The notes: generated from the sequence alone by a model not told the origin. 39,240 nucleotides of DNA from Patescibacteria group bacterium (GCA_015485695.1 WFTB01000026.1:1-39240), one strand, 5' to 3'. Numbered from the stretch's first letter, positions 27,655 to 37,996 are shown. Made by a program: numbers and translations.

Positions 27655-30561
27655 TTATATTTTAGAAATCGCCAAATTCAAAGACGATTTTTTGATTGAT
27701 GTCTCGGAACCTAGGACCGAAATCGCCCCATTGTCGCGAACCAATTCGAACACATCCGAAAGTTTAACCAAATCTTGAAGTCGAGTTCCAAAGACAGTAT
27801 CACGAATCTCTTGGCGCATTTCATCCGTTATACCCGTAAGATGTCGGACAAATGCGGTAAACCCCCTTTCGTCCGGTCGCATATACGGGCTTATCCCCCC
27901 TATTGTTGAGATTTTTATTCTCTCCAATTCGTCGTCGTTTAATTCCAAATTTTTCAAACAATCCGGAACAAAATCGAATCTGGCAATAGTTTCGGAAATG
28001 TTCGGATCTCGATATGAAGCGAATACGCACATTCCTGTTTGCTTGTCGAACATGCAATATCCTCCATAAGCCCCGCCTTGAAGCCGTACCGTATCCCAAA
28101 TGTACACACTGTTCAAAAACTTCACGGCAACTAGCAAAGACGCGTCAAAATCATATCCCAAATTATATAAATTGGCGCCTTTTCCAACATAGTTTACCTG
28201 TGTCGGTATTACCAACCCTTCATCGTTCGGCCGCAAAGGCTCTTCCCAATCATTCTCTGTAGCGGGTTTGTTCGTTTTGAATTCGGACGCAAAAGAGCGT
28301 ATGTCGGACTTAATTGATTCAAACACGGTCGAAGAGCAAGTTATGTTTATTATCGGTACGCTTTCCTTTATTAGCTTTTCTTGAATCTCTCGAAGATCGG
28401 AAAGGACGCTCTCCCATTCATTGTCCATTTTTTCAATAAGAGAACGAACAAAACGCAATTGCTCTATTCCCCCGAGCTGTTCCGCGATATATCCGGATTG
28501 ACTGAACATGGATTTAAGCCTGCTTGCCACGACAGCGCTTCCGGAGCTTATTATGCCGGATTCAAGTGCCACCTTTTCTTCCATGAGAATTTGCCTTAAT
28601 CGTTTTTTATCGTCAAATCGAGTGTCGAACAAAGCGTCTTTTACTATATTAAGCAATTCAGGAACACGCTCAATTACGGAACGACTCCTCATGAACAAAT
28701 ACGCCACAACGGAAGCATCTTTCCCGTGAGTCATTACTGCGTGTTCAAATCCCACTCCTCCAGTGTTTTCATCTATTCTCTGAGTGAAGCTTATGTAATC
28801 TTCTGAGGATGTTCCCAATTTCGTGAGCGCGGAGCTGAACAAAGGCATATAAGGCAAAAGTCTTTTCGGTAATACCTTCATGTCAATCCCCAAGTCAAAA
28901 TAGACTATATCGTTTGTTTCTATGTCGTGATGAAGTACTTCAATTCCCGATATGGTGTCCGCGTCCGTCGGGATTGTTTCTATCGTTTTATCAAGGTCGG
29001 ATAATTTAAGAGTTGGTATTTTCGCAAGGTCTTCTTTTGAATCCAGAGTGTTTTGCCATAATAAGAGCGCGCTGTGTTCTTCTTTGATTTTGTTCAATTC
29101 TTCCTTGCTTAAAGACGAATGTATTTTATCAAGTTTATTTCTCTCTTCCGATTCTCTCTTTTCCACGAATTCGGTGTCCGGTTCGAGAACGACCAATGTC
29201 CTGTGCGTATTGTCGATTAATCGTTCTTTTATGATTTTTTCGAAAAACAAAGGTTCAGTCCGTATTTTTTCTTTTATCTTTTCAAGTTTTGACTCAAACG
29301 AAAGAACGTCTATCGGATCGGCGCCGTAAATCCAGCCCCCCAAAATCCTGATATACAGATTGAGTCCCTTTGGCTTCGGAAATCCGGAAGAGCTACTCGC
29401 TTCTCTAAATTCGAAAGTTGTGACATTCATGGCGGCGTTTATCATTCTGTCGCTTATCCCCTTTTCACCTTTACATAGAGATTTTAAAGTGCCAAGAACC
29501 AACAATTCAAGTTTTTCGGCGTCAGACGGTTTTATGCCTTTCAGCCCCACACTGATACATTGCTGTCGAAACTCGTCTTCCGGACTTAACGCGGACACGA
29601 AATCGTCCCCCAATCCGGAATCCAGAATCGCCTTTCGCAACGGCGATGCGGGCGTGCCGATTAAAATATAACCAAGAATAATCCAGGACAGACGCTCAAT
29701 CTCGTTTGACGGCTCTCCCAACATCCAATTTATCGACACCATGCCCTTGTCCCCCTCTTTTGCGGGATACGTTTCGATTAAACGACGAGGTCCCGAAAAA
29801 CGAGGTTGTAATGGAATCTCGGACAGTGTGTTTTCGCGCTTGAAATCTTTAAGGTAAGAGTCAATAATTTCGAATCTAAGCTCCGGGTCATCGTCTCCGT
29901 AAAAATAAATAAAACTGTTCGACGGATGATAAAAATCATTGTAAAACTCTTTGAATTTTTCCCATGTCAAATCCGGAATAAATCTAGGGTCTCCGCCGGA
30001 TTCAACCCCGTAAACGGTGTCCGGGAAAAGCGATTGGATAGATACCGTTTCCAATATGCGCTCGGCGTCCGAATACGCTCCTTTCATTTCGTTAAACACA
30101 ACGCCTTTGTATTTCAGTTTTTCGTTTTCTATCTCATAGTGCCAGCCTTCTTGCAAAAATGCTTCTTTCTTCAGCAAAGGATAAAAAACCGTGTCCAAAT
30201 ACACGTTTACGAGATTGTAAAAATCTTTTACATTTGCGCTCGCGCACGGATAAACGGTTTTATCCGGATAAGTAAAAGCGTTCAAAAAAGTATTAACCGA
30301 ACTGCCCAAAAGTTGTTTGAAAGGGTCTTTTACCGGATATTTTCGTGAGCCGTTCAATACCGAGTGCTCAATTATGTGCGCAACTCCGGTGGAATCGCCT
30401 GGAGGCGTCGGAAAACCTATTCCGAACACTTTATTTTTATCATCGTTTACAAGTGACAAGAAGCGAGCTCCGGTTTTTATGTGCTCATACAAAAAAGCCT
30501 CGGTTCTCAATTCTTCCACAAATCGTTCTTTTATCAAATTAAATTCATTTTTTGCTTGCAT
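27655..30561 (-). CDS. M16C (presequence protease/PreP-like) zinc metallopeptidase
   Basis: Inverted motif HxxEH in 'VAHIIEHSVLNGSRKYPVKDPF'; 968 aa with M16C_associated-like middle region. Confidence 0.92.
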   Translation of the reverse strand: MQAKNEFNLIKERFVEELRTEAFLYEHIKTGARFLSLVNDDKNKVFGIGFPTPPGDSTGVAHIIEHSVLNGSRKYPVKDPFKQLLGSSVNTFLNAFTYPDKTVYPCASANVKDFYNLVNVYLDTVFYPLLKKEAFLQEGWHYEIENEKLKYKGVVFNEMKGAYSDAERILETVSIQSLFPDTVYGVESGGDPRFIPDLTWEKFKEFYNDFYHPSNSFIYFYGDDDPELRFEIIDSYLKDFKRENTLSEIPLQPRFSGPRRLIETYPAKEGDKGMVSINWMLGEPSNEIERLSWIILGYILIGTPASPLRKAILDSGLGDDFVSALSPEDEFRQQCISVGLKGIKPSDAEKLELLVLGTLKSLCKGEKGISDRMINAAMNVTTFEFREASSSSGFPKPKGLNLYIRILGGWIYGADPIDVLSFESKLEKIKEKIRTEPLFFEKIIKERLIDNTHRTLVVLEPDTEFVEKRESEERNKLDKIHSSLSKEELNKIKEEHSALLLWQNTLDSKEDLAKIPTLKLSDLDKTIETIPTDADTISGIEVLHHDIETNDIVYFDLGIDMKVLPKRLLPYMPLFSSALTKLGTSSEDYISFTQRIDENTGGVGFEHAVMTHGKDASVVAYLFMRSRSVIERVPELLNIVKDALFDTRFDDKKRLRQILMEEKVALESGIISSGSAVVASRLKSMFSQSGYIAEQLGGIEQLRFVRSLIEKMDNEWESVLSDLREIQEKLIKESVPIINITCSSTVFESIKSDIRSFASEFKTNKPATENDWEEPLRPNDEGLVIPTQVNYVGKGANLYNLGYDFDASLLVAVKFLNSVYIWDTVRLQGGAYGGYCMFDKQTGMCVFASYRDPNISETIARFDFVPDCLKNLELNDDELERIKISTIGGISPYMRPDERGFTAFVRHLTGITDEMRQEIRDTVFGTRLQDLVKLSDVFELVRDNGAISVLGSETSIKKSSLNLAISKI

Positions 30562-30616
30562 ATTTCGAGTTTATTTTTTTCGTCAATCGTATAACATGGC
30601 GTTTATTTAGTTAATA

Positions 30617-31834
30617 TTATTCGCCAAAGGTAAACATCCCGTCTTTGTAAATAACTTTCTCGCTCCCGTCTTTTAGCGTGGCCGTAACAATGCGGTTTGT
30701 CGTCGAAATGATATCCGTGTGCTCGGCAGAGTCATTGTATCCCATATCTTCCCACTGTTGTTTGGACACGGATTCGACATTTCCGTCGTAAGTGTCTTTG
30801 TACGCCATGCCTATGGCAACATGCGTGTTGCCGTATTTTCCACCTATGTTTTCGTCGTATAAAGTATCTCCCATTGTTCTCGTTATTCGACTCATTCGCT
30901 TATCCGTCAGACTGAACTCCCCCAGTCTGTTCGCTCCCGGAATTTCTATCATGCTCTTTAGGGTTTGTTCGTTTTTCTTTGCCGAATATTTAACGATAAT
31001 ACCCTTTTCAAATTTGAGTTCTATGCCCTCTATGACAGTGCCGTGACGATAAAGGGGCTGGTCGAATCGAATCCACCCTTCGGTTCCGCGCCAATCCGGA
31101 GACGTGAATATTTCGAAACTTGGAATATTGTTCCCTTCCCCGCCGAGCCACTTTCGATTATCTCCGATTACAATCGTTATGTCGGCATCTTCGCCTTCGA
31201 CACGAACCGATTGAATCTTCAAACCATCGAGCCATGCTCTGATTTCTTTTTGTTCTTCGTTGATTTCGCGCCATCTTGCGACGGGGTCGTCAATATCGAG
31301 ATAACACGCCTTTATAATCTGTTCCCAATATTCTTCGATTGACATTCCGGCTTCTTCCGCCATTGATTCCGTTGCGTACGAGCACAGGGTCCAGCTGAGC
31401 TTTCCGGCGTGCACTTTTTCGAACATTGCATCGGACGCGAATTTCATGCCTTTTTTGCGTTTCATTATTTTTTCAGGGTCAACTCCGCTTAACAAGTTTT
31501 TGTCATTGGTTGAATCCACAGACAGCATATGATTACATGTTTTTATCTTTTCAAGAATCAAATCCTTGGGATAAAAATCAATCTGCGAATCTCCGGCATG
31601 TTCATAAAACGTCGGCGATTCGGTTCTTCCGTTATCATATCTGTAATCCAGAATATAATGCCCGCCGGCTTTGAGAATGGCGGCTTGCAACGGCTCAACG
31701 AAAGCGCGAGCGCTGTCGGGTATTCTCAAACATACGATATCCCCTTCTCGTATCCCCTTTCCATTCCATAGAGCGAAATTTACCATAACATCGGCGTATT
31801 TTTCCAGTATTTTTTTGTCCGGAACGTAGTGCAT
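30617..31834 (-). CDS. M29-family aminopeptidase (AmpS/aminopeptidase T-like)
   Basis: 'YADVMVNFALWNGKGIREGDIVCLRIP', 'LGEFSLTDKRMSRITRTMGDTLYDENIGGKYGNTHVAIG', 'SAEHTDIISTTNR'. Confidence 0.88.
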   Translation of the reverse strand: MHYVPDKKILEKYADVMVNFALWNGKGIREGDIVCLRIPDSARAFVEPLQAAILKAGGHYILDYRYDNGRTESPTFYEHAGDSQIDFYPKDLILEKIKTCNHMLSVDSTNDKNLLSGVDPEKIMKRKKGMKFASDAMFEKVHAGKLSWTLCSYATESMAEEAGMSIEEYWEQIIKACYLDIDDPVARWREINEEQKEIRAWLDGLKIQSVRVEGEDADITIVIGDNRKWLGGEGNNIPSFEIFTSPDWRGTEGWIRFDQPLYRHGTVIEGIELKFEKGIIVKYSAKKNEQTLKSMIEIPGANRLGEFSLTDKRMSRITRTMGDTLYDENIGGKYGNTHVAIGMAYKDTYDGNVESVSKQQWEDMGYNDSAEHTDIISTTNRIVTATLKDGSEKVIYKDGMFTFGE

Positions 31835-31855
31835 AAAGTTAAAATTATTTAATGT

Positions 31856-32572
31856 TTATAAAAAACTTTGAACATATCCTTTCGGATATATCTCATACTC
31901 CTCTTCCCTGTTCGGATTGTTTATTATTTCAGTTATTTTACCGGCCACGAATTCCGGCGTTAGATAGTCCTTTCCGTTTTGCATCAGAGATTTTTTGTCT
32001 TCAATGGTCAGCGGACCGAATTCCGTAAGAATGCTACCGAGCGTAACAACGCAAAATCCTGGAAATCGATTCGTGAATTCTTTGGACAGACTGAGCGACC
32101 AACCTCTCATCGCGAATTTTGTCGCGCAATACACGCTTCTGTTTTTCATCGGAATCACTCCAGACCCGGAACCTATGTTTAACACCAGCGAATCTTCATT
32201 GCGGGACAGTTTTTCCATAAGACGTGATGTCAAAACAAAAGGAGAGGTTATGTTTATATTGAACGAATTTATCCAATCCTCATCCGACACTTCCTCGAAA
32301 GACTTATACACACCTATTCCCGCGCCGTGAATGAGAATATGAATATTTTCGATTTCGTTTTTTATTCGTTCCCCGAGTTTTTTTACATTGTCGACAACTG
32401 ACAAATCGCAATCGTAATACTTATTATCACTCCCGAACATGCTTGAAAGTTTTTTTGATTCGTCTGCTGTTCTTGAAACCATGACAAGACGGAACCCGCT
32501 CTCCGAAAGACTCTTTGCCAATGCGATTCCAATACCTCCGCTCGCTCCGGTCATTACGATGGTTTTTTTCAT
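31856..32572 (-). CDS. Short-chain dehydrogenase/reductase (SDR)
   Basis: 'TGASGGIGIALAKSL', 'NIGSGSG', 'YCATKFAMRGWS' (YxxxK). Confidence 0.9.
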   Translation of the reverse strand: MKKTIVMTGASGGIGIALAKSLSESGFRLVMVSRTADESKKLSSMFGSDNKYYDCDLSVVDNVKKLGERIKNEIENIHILIHGAGIGVYKSFEEVSDEDWINSFNINITSPFVLTSRLMEKLSRNEDSLVLNIGSGSGVIPMKNRSVYCATKFAMRGWSLSLSKEFTNRFPGFCVVTLGSILTEFGPLTIEDKKSLMQNGKDYLTPEFVAGKITEIINNPNREEEYEIYPKGYVQSFL

Positions 32573-32594
32573 ACAATCCGTTTAATCAACTTTG

Positions 32595-32666
32595 AGCGGG
32601 TGAGCGGAATCGAACCGCCGTATCAAGCTTGGGAAGCTTGTGTAATAGCCATTATACGACACCCGC
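32595..32666 (-). tRNA. tRNA-Gly (anticodon CCC)
   Basis: Cloverleaf: acceptor GCGGGTG/CACCCGC, anticodon arm CAAGC-TTCCCAA-GCTTG, T-arm with GGTTCGATTCC; no encoded CCA. Confidence 0.95.
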
Positions 32667-32701
32667 TTAATTCTCAAAACCGTTTCAATAAAAACTATTG
32701 A

Positions 32702-33106
32702 TTACCGTTTTTTGTTGGCGAAAAAATAGTTAAACCATTGAACAGGATTGGAAGGCGACTTTTCAAGTCGCGTCGCGACTCCCGCGACACGCCCCTTCGT
32801 CGGACGAGCGTTTTCCGGTATGCTTACGACCGTTTCTCCAGGTTTTTTAAGTCCCAGGTTTTTGCGCGCTTCTTTTTCTATATAGTTGCTTGTCTCAAGA
32901 ATAGTAATCAATTTCGAAAGTTCCAGATTTTTGCCTTTTAACTCTTCCGTCTCCATGCGCAGTTTTTCGATTTCATTTTGGACTTCTTCCCGGCGAATGC
33001 GATCTTTGTAAAGAGAAGTTCCCAAAAAAGTAATCAACACCAAAACAATCACGGTAAACAAACGAGACGTCAATATTCGCGTTAACTTGTCATTGCCTTT
33101 TGTCAT
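32702..33106 (-). CDS. FtsB/DivIC-family septum formation initiator-like protein
   Basis: One N-terminal TM plus coiled coil 'RREEVQNEIEKLRMETEELKGKNLELSKLI', 'YIEKEARKNLGLKKPGETVV'. Confidence 0.85.
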   Translation of the reverse strand: MTKGNDKLTRILTSRLFTVIVLVLITFLGTSLYKDRIRREEVQNEIEKLRMETEELKGKNLELSKLITILETSNYIEKEARKNLGLKKPGETVVSIPENARPTKGRVAGVATRLEKSPSNPVQWFNYFFANKKR

Positions 33107-33123
33107 AAAATGTCAAATGTCGA

Positions 33124-33612
33124 TTATTCCAAATCTCTGCGAACGTCGTTTATGAATCTCTGAGCTTCTTCCGGGTATTTTACTCCGTGCAATACAAATA
33201 CTATTTCACCGTCTTGAGATTGCACCCTAATCGAACCCACGTTCATAGCGGTATTGACGGGACCTTTGATTCTGTACGAAACGTCGTATATTTCATCGAG
33301 CGAAATTTCCGAAATTTCTTGATCGAACAATCCTCTCTGGTCCCAATCTATCAATCTCGTATCCGTAATTATAAAACTGTTGTATTTGGCCATGACTATC
33401 ACCCGGATTCCCAAAAAAATCCCAACAACCAAGAGAAAGCCGAATACCGAAAACCCTATTCTGCCAATCCCGAATAACGGCACCATAAAGAAAGCCGCTG
33501 AGCATATTAGCAACAGGCTGAAAAATATCGACCAAGCGAAAGCTATGGGTTGCGAGCGGATAACTTTTATTACCCGTTCGTCTTCGTTTAACAATCTATC
33601 GTAAAAGCGCAT
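33124..33612 (-). CDS. Bacterial PH-domain (YdbS-like) membrane protein
   Basis: Two TMs, then 'YNSFIITDTRLIDWDQRGLFDQEISEISLDEIYDVSYRIKGPVNTAMNVGSIRVQS'. Confidence 0.75.
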   Translation of the reverse strand: MRFYDRLLNEDERVIKVIRSQPIAFAWSIFFSLLLICSAAFFMVPLFGIGRIGFSVFGFLLVVGIFLGIRVIVMAKYNSFIITDTRLIDWDQRGLFDQEISEISLDEIYDVSYRIKGPVNTAMNVGSIRVQSQDGEIVFVLHGVKYPEEAQRFINDVRRDLE

Positions 33613-33616
33613 GGTA

Positions 33617-33715
33617 TCAAATCGAAAACGGAGTTACAAATGTCATCGCGATAAAACTTATTATTATGATAGTCGACAAGATTGTCCAAACTATTTTGGC
33701 GGTTTTTCGTTTCAT
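33617..33715 (-). CDS. 32-aa single-TM small membrane protein (not in ORF track)
   Basis: ATG...TGA: MKRKTAKIVWTILSTIIIISFIAMTFVTPFSI; basic N-term plus one hydrophobic helix; occupies the gap between lepA and the PH-domain gene. Confidence 0.55.
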   Translation of the reverse strand: MKRKTAKIVWTILSTIIIISFIAMTFVTPFSI

Positions 33716-33758
33716 GTGCGTAAGGATTTAAGGTTATGATTAAATTTCAAATTTACGA

Positions 33759-35564
33759 TTATCGTTTAAGCAAGTCTATGTATACATTACTTGGAATCTC
33801 CACCTTCCCCTGCCCCATCATTTTCTTTTTCCCTTTTTTTTGTTTTTCGAGGAGTTTTCGCTTTCTCGTGACATCTCCTCCGTAAAGTTTTGCCGTTACG
33901 TCTTTTCGATACGCGGATATTCTGTCGCCCGCTATTATTTTACCGCCAAGCGCGGCTTGCAGTTTTATGACGAACATTTGTCTTGGCAATATTTCCTTTA
34001 GCTTGCTCACTATTTCCTTTCCTATGGATCTGGCATCCGGCTCGTAAACCAATTGCGAGAGCGCTTCTTCCTTTTCTTCGGCTATCAATATGTCCAGCCT
34101 TACGATTTTGCTTTCCCGCCATTCTTTGAATTCCCACGCCAGTGACGCGTATCCTTGGGATACTCCTTTTAATTTATCATAAAAATCGGTCAAAATCGAG
34201 GATAACGGGATAAAATAATTTAAAACCGCTCTTGTTTGGTCGAGGTATTCCGTGCTTTTGTATTCTCCTCTTCTTTCCTGTGCAAGTTGCATTATATTTC
34301 CGATATATTCGGACGGAGTTACTATTTCCAAAGAAACCCAAGGCTCTTTTGTATTGGCAATCGTCGTCACGTCCGGATATTCCTGCGGTCTTCTGACCGA
34401 TAAGGAAGTCCCGTCCGATTTTTCGACTTTATATTCAACCGACGGTGTGGTCACTATGACTTCAAGGCCGTACTCTCTCGTAATACGCTCTTTTATTATA
34501 TCCAAATGCAAAAGTCCCAGAAAGCCCGCGCGAAAGCCCGGTCCGAGAGCATCTGATCGCTCGGGTTCGAAACTGAAAGAAGCGTCGTTCAGGTGTATTT
34601 TTTCAACCGCGTCCCTAAGCTCAACGTGTTGCTCGGTTTTTTGCGGATATATCCCCGCAAAAACCATCGGACGCACTTCTTGATATCCGGGTAATTCCAA
34701 TGACTCTTTATTGACTTTGTCCTTTTCCAAGATAATCGTATCTCCAACACGAACCGAGTGTAAATCCTTTATGCTGGTAATTACATATCCAATCTCCCCC
34801 GCGCTCAAGGCATCCGTCTTCGCCCTTTTGGGGGTAAACATGCCCACCTCTATGACCTCTGTCGTCTGCCCAGTGCCTATCATGTGAATTTTATCTCCTT
34901 TTTGTATGGACCCGTTAAGAACACGAACATACGCGACCACCCCTTGAAAACTGTCATAGAGGGAGTCGAATATCATAACTTGCAATGGCTCGCTTTCCGA
35001 CCCCTTTGGATGCGGAAGTTTGTTTATAATCGCAGGCACGACGGACTCCACTCCTTCTCCCGTTTTGGCGGATATTTTCAATATCTCTTCCGTGTTTTCG
35101 GAATCTCCGTAAAGCAAAGTTCTGATTTCTTCTTCCACCTTCGGAACATCCGCGGCGGGCATGTCTATCTTGTTTATTATAGGCACTATTTCAAGGTTCT
35201 GCTCAATTGCAAAATGCAAATTCGCCAAAGTCTGAGCCTGTACTCCCTGAGCGGCGTCGACAACAAGCAAAGCTCCCTCAACGGCCGCCAGTGACCTTGA
35301 CACTTCATAGGCGAAATCAACGTGTCCGGGAGTGTCTATCAAGTTTAACTGGTATTTTTGACCGGATAAATCGTACTTCATTCGAACCGGTTGCATTTTG
35401 ATTGTGATACCCCTTTCTTGTTCAAGCTCCATGGAATCCAGCAATTGGGCGTGCATTTTCCTCTTATCAACAGTATCGGTTAATTCCAAAAGCCTGTCGG
35501 CCAGGGTGCTTTTCCCGTGATCGATGTGCGCTATAATGCAAAAATTTCTGATATTCTCAATCAT
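33759..35564 (-). CDS. lepA: Elongation factor 4 (LepA GTPase)
   Basis: 'NFCIIAHIDHGKSTLADRLLELT', 'LIDTPGHVDFAYEVSRSLAA', 'DVTRKRKLLEKQKKGKKKM' C-term. Confidence 0.98.
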   Translation of the reverse strand: MIENIRNFCIIAHIDHGKSTLADRLLELTDTVDKRKMHAQLLDSMELEQERGITIKMQPVRMKYDLSGQKYQLNLIDTPGHVDFAYEVSRSLAAVEGALLVVDAAQGVQAQTLANLHFAIEQNLEIVPIINKIDMPAADVPKVEEEIRTLLYGDSENTEEILKISAKTGEGVESVVPAIINKLPHPKGSESEPLQVMIFDSLYDSFQGVVAYVRVLNGSIQKGDKIHMIGTGQTTEVIEVGMFTPKRAKTDALSAGEIGYVITSIKDLHSVRVGDTIILEKDKVNKESLELPGYQEVRPMVFAGIYPQKTEQHVELRDAVEKIHLNDASFSFEPERSDALGPGFRAGFLGLLHLDIIKERITREYGLEVIVTTPSVEYKVEKSDGTSLSVRRPQEYPDVTTIANTKEPWVSLEIVTPSEYIGNIMQLAQERRGEYKSTEYLDQTRAVLNYFIPLSSILTDFYDKLKGVSQGYASLAWEFKEWRESKIVRLDILIAEEKEEALSQLVYEPDARSIGKEIVSKLKEILPRQMFVIKLQAALGGKIIAGDRISAYRKDVTAKLYGGDVTRKRKLLEKQKKGKKKMMGQGKVEIPSNVYIDLLKR

Positions 35565-35702
35565 AGACTACAAATCTCCCTCATTAGCGAGAAGGAGAGA
35601 TACCTGTCGTACATAATACGAAAATCAAAGGTCGCAGTCAATCGACCGCTCTTATTGGAGCGTCGTATGATTATCGTGCTTTCAAACATCCGAAACGTAT
35701 TC

Positions 35703-35725
35703 AAAATCTCGGTTCCTAACCGAGA
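35703..35725 (-). terminator. Intrinsic terminator downstream of murG
   Basis: On the - strand: TCTCGGTT-AGG-AACCGAGA followed by TTTTGA. Confidence 0.65.
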
Positions 35726-35734
35726 AGCTTCCAA

Positions 35735-36826
35735 TCAGTTCATTATCGATAGCACGATATCGGATATTCTTTCCGCCGAGTTATTTGGCATTATCCGAGA
35801 TATGTTTTGAGAAAGTTTCTTCCTTTTCTCTTCGTCATTTATCAGTGTTTTTATTTCCTCGATAAACCTTTCGCATTCTTCGTCTTTGATTTTTCGATTA
35901 AAGTTTAGGACTATCGCCGAACCTTTGTCTTGATAGTAAATCGCGTTTTTCTCTTGATGAGTGTTCGGCATCGGTATAATCACGCACGGTTTTTTCAGTA
36001 CGGACAATTCCGAAAGAGAAGACATTCCGGCGCGCGTGACAACAATATCCGAAACCGCGTAAGCGTCTGACATATTGTGGCTTAAAAACTCAAACATCTT
36101 ATACGCTGGATTCGAATCGCTTTTGGAATTCAGATTCCCATTAGAGCGACCTCCGGTTATGTGAATAATTTTGCAGAATTTCGTTATTTTATCCAAGGTC
36201 CTTGAGATTAATTCGTTTATCTGCTCGGATCCGGTTCCGCCTCCCATCACAAGAACCGTGGGTAAATCCGTTTTCATGTCGAATACGTCCAATCCGGATT
36301 CGGACGGCTTTAGGATATCTTTTCTGACCGGATTGCCGGTTGCAACGGATTTTTCGCCGAAATGTTTTTTTTGCGATTCGAACGTGAGTGTTATCGCTTT
36401 CGCGAAAGGTTTCATCAGCTTGTTCGAAAGAGACGGAACGATGTCTTGCTGATGAATAAGCGATGGTATGCGCAAAACCCACCCTGCGATAACAATCGGA
36501 ACGGACACCGAAGCTCCCGCGGACAATATTATCGAAGGTCTGTTAAACAACAAATAAACAATCGCTCTTAAAAAGGCGTAAACGAATACAACGGGCTCGA
36601 TTACGGTGCGCCACGAAAAATAACGACGAAGTTTCACGGACGGGAAAGCCGTAAAAGGTATGTCGTACTTTTCAATCATTGCTTTTTCCGGTCCACCGTT
36701 CGTGCCTATCCACGCGAACTTGATATTTTCATCGTTTTTCAGAGACTCGTATACGGCGATAAGAGGCGATGTCGGACCTCCGGTTCCCCCACTTGTCATT
36801 AGAACCGTTTTTTTATCAGTAGCCAT
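35735..36826 (-). CDS. murG: UDP-GlcNAc--MurNAc-(pentapeptide) pyrophosphoryl-undecaprenol GlcNAc transferase
   Basis: 'TSGGTGGPTSPLIAVYESLK', 'PSLIHQQDIVPSLSNKL', 'VTRAGMSSLSELSVLKKPCVIIPMPNTHQEKNA'. Confidence 0.95.
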   Translation of the reverse strand: MATDKKTVLMTSGGTGGPTSPLIAVYESLKNDENIKFAWIGTNGGPEKAMIEKYDIPFTAFPSVKLRRYFSWRTVIEPVVFVYAFLRAIVYLLFNRPSIILSAGASVSVPIVIAGWVLRIPSLIHQQDIVPSLSNKLMKPFAKAITLTFESQKKHFGEKSVATGNPVRKDILKPSESGLDVFDMKTDLPTVLVMGGGTGSEQINELISRTLDKITKFCKIIHITGGRSNGNLNSKSDSNPAYKMFEFLSHNMSDAYAVSDIVVTRAGMSSLSELSVLKKPCVIIPMPNTHQEKNAIYYQDKGSAIVLNFNRKIKDEECERFIEEIKTLINDEEKRKKLSQNISRIMPNNSAERISDIVLSIMN

Positions 36827-36841
36827 AAAATGCGAAGTGAT

Positions 36842-37996
36842 TTATCTTGATTTGACGGGTTTTTTCCAACGCCTAGCGGAGCTTTTCTTGATTATGTGCC
36901 CAGTTTGCCTTGATATATTAATCAAAATACCGAAAGCGGCAAGTGTTGTCATCAAAGCGGTTCCTCCGTGCGATATGAACGGCAAAGGTATTCCGGTCAG
37001 GGGTAACAGTCCTATTATCGCTCCCATGTTCACAAACGCTTGCCAACCTATCCACCCGACGATACCGGTTGCGACGATTCTGCCATACATGTCCGGAGCG
37101 TATCTGGCGATACGCAACCCTCGCATCACGAAATAAACAAACGCGATTACGATAATCGTGGATACGAAAAACCCGAGCTCTTCCGCCGCTATGGCGAATA
37201 TCGAATCTCCCGCGACTTCCGGTAAGTATGCGAATTTTTGCCTGGAATATCCAAGACCGAGCCCGAACAAACCGCCGGAACCGACGGCCAAAATAGATTG
37301 CCTCAGTTGATATCCTATGCCTTGGACATCGGTATCCGGTTGCAAGAACACCGTAAGTCGAGCCATTCTGTAAGGCGCCGCTTTTATCAGAGCCACAAAC
37401 CCTGCTATCCCAAGAGCTCCTATCGAGGCAAGATGCGCGATCGGCGCCCCCGCAGCGAAATACGCAATGAGAGATATCGCGACTATGACGGTAAGTGTGC
37501 CTATGTCCGGTTGAAGTATTATAAGTCCTGCTATCACCGTCAAAATAACGGTGAACGGAACCAAACCGACCATCATATCCGATATTCCTTGCGAACGTTT
37601 TTCCAGCCACCCCGCCAAATACAGCAAAAAAGTAAGTTTAACTATCTCGGACGGCTGAAGAGAAAATCCGCCGATTATTATCCAACTCCTGCTCCCTCCA
37701 AGCTCCTGCCCTATTCCGGGGACAAACACGGCGACAAGCAACAATATGGACAGTAAAAGCAATGAAAAAGAATATTTTTTCCATACTTGATAATCAATTC
37801 TATACAAAACAAAAAAAGCGACAATACCCGGCAACAGCCCAAACAAGACTTGTCGTTTTAGATAATAGAAAGTGTCGCCGAATTTTTGGAATCCCAGAAC
37901 GGAAGACGCGGATGAAAGTATTATAAGACCGGCCACGACAAGAAATATCGTGACTCCGATAAGTTGATAATCCGGAGCGTGAAGTTTTCGTTTCAT
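36842..37996 (-). CDS. ftsW: SEDS family peptidoglycan glycosyltransferase (FtsW/RodA)
   Basis: 'GGSRSWIIIGGFSLQPSEIVKLTFLLYLAGWL', 'LPLTGIPLPFISHGGTALMTTLAAFGILINISR'; start trimmed to MKRKLHAPDYQ. Confidence 0.93.
   Translation of the reverse strand: MKRKLHAPDYQLIGVTIFLVVAGLIILSSASSVLGFQKFGDTFYYLKRQVLFGLLPGIVAFFVLYRIDYQVWKKYSFSLLLLSILLLVAVFVPGIGQELGGSRSWIIIGGFSLQPSEIVKLTFLLYLAGWLEKRSQGISDMMVGLVPFTVILTVIAGLIILQPDIGTLTVIVAISLIAYFAAGAPIAHLASIGALGIAGFVALIKAAPYRMARLTVFLQPDTDVQGIGYQLRQSILAVGSGGLFGLGLGYSRQKFAYLPEVAGDSIFAIAAEELGFFVSTIIVIAFVYFVMRGLRIARYAPDMYGRIVATGIVGWIGWQAFVNMGAIIGLLPLTGIPLPFISHGGTALMTTLAAFGILINISRQTGHIIKKSSARRWKKPVKSR

Noticed and set aside
27613-27655. Hairpin AGAACCA...TGGTTCT between the convergent Xer and M16 genes
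   Set aside because: Only 7 bp with a 29-nt loop and no convincing T-tract; too weak to call a terminator.
29926-30348. 140-aa and other + strand ORFs antisense to the M16 gene
   Set aside because: Antisense to a well-supported M16 metallopeptidase; no domain-like features.
36918-37610. 230-aa ORF overlapping ftsW in another frame
   Set aside because: Shadow frame of the SEDS gene, Arg-rich, no recognisable motifs.
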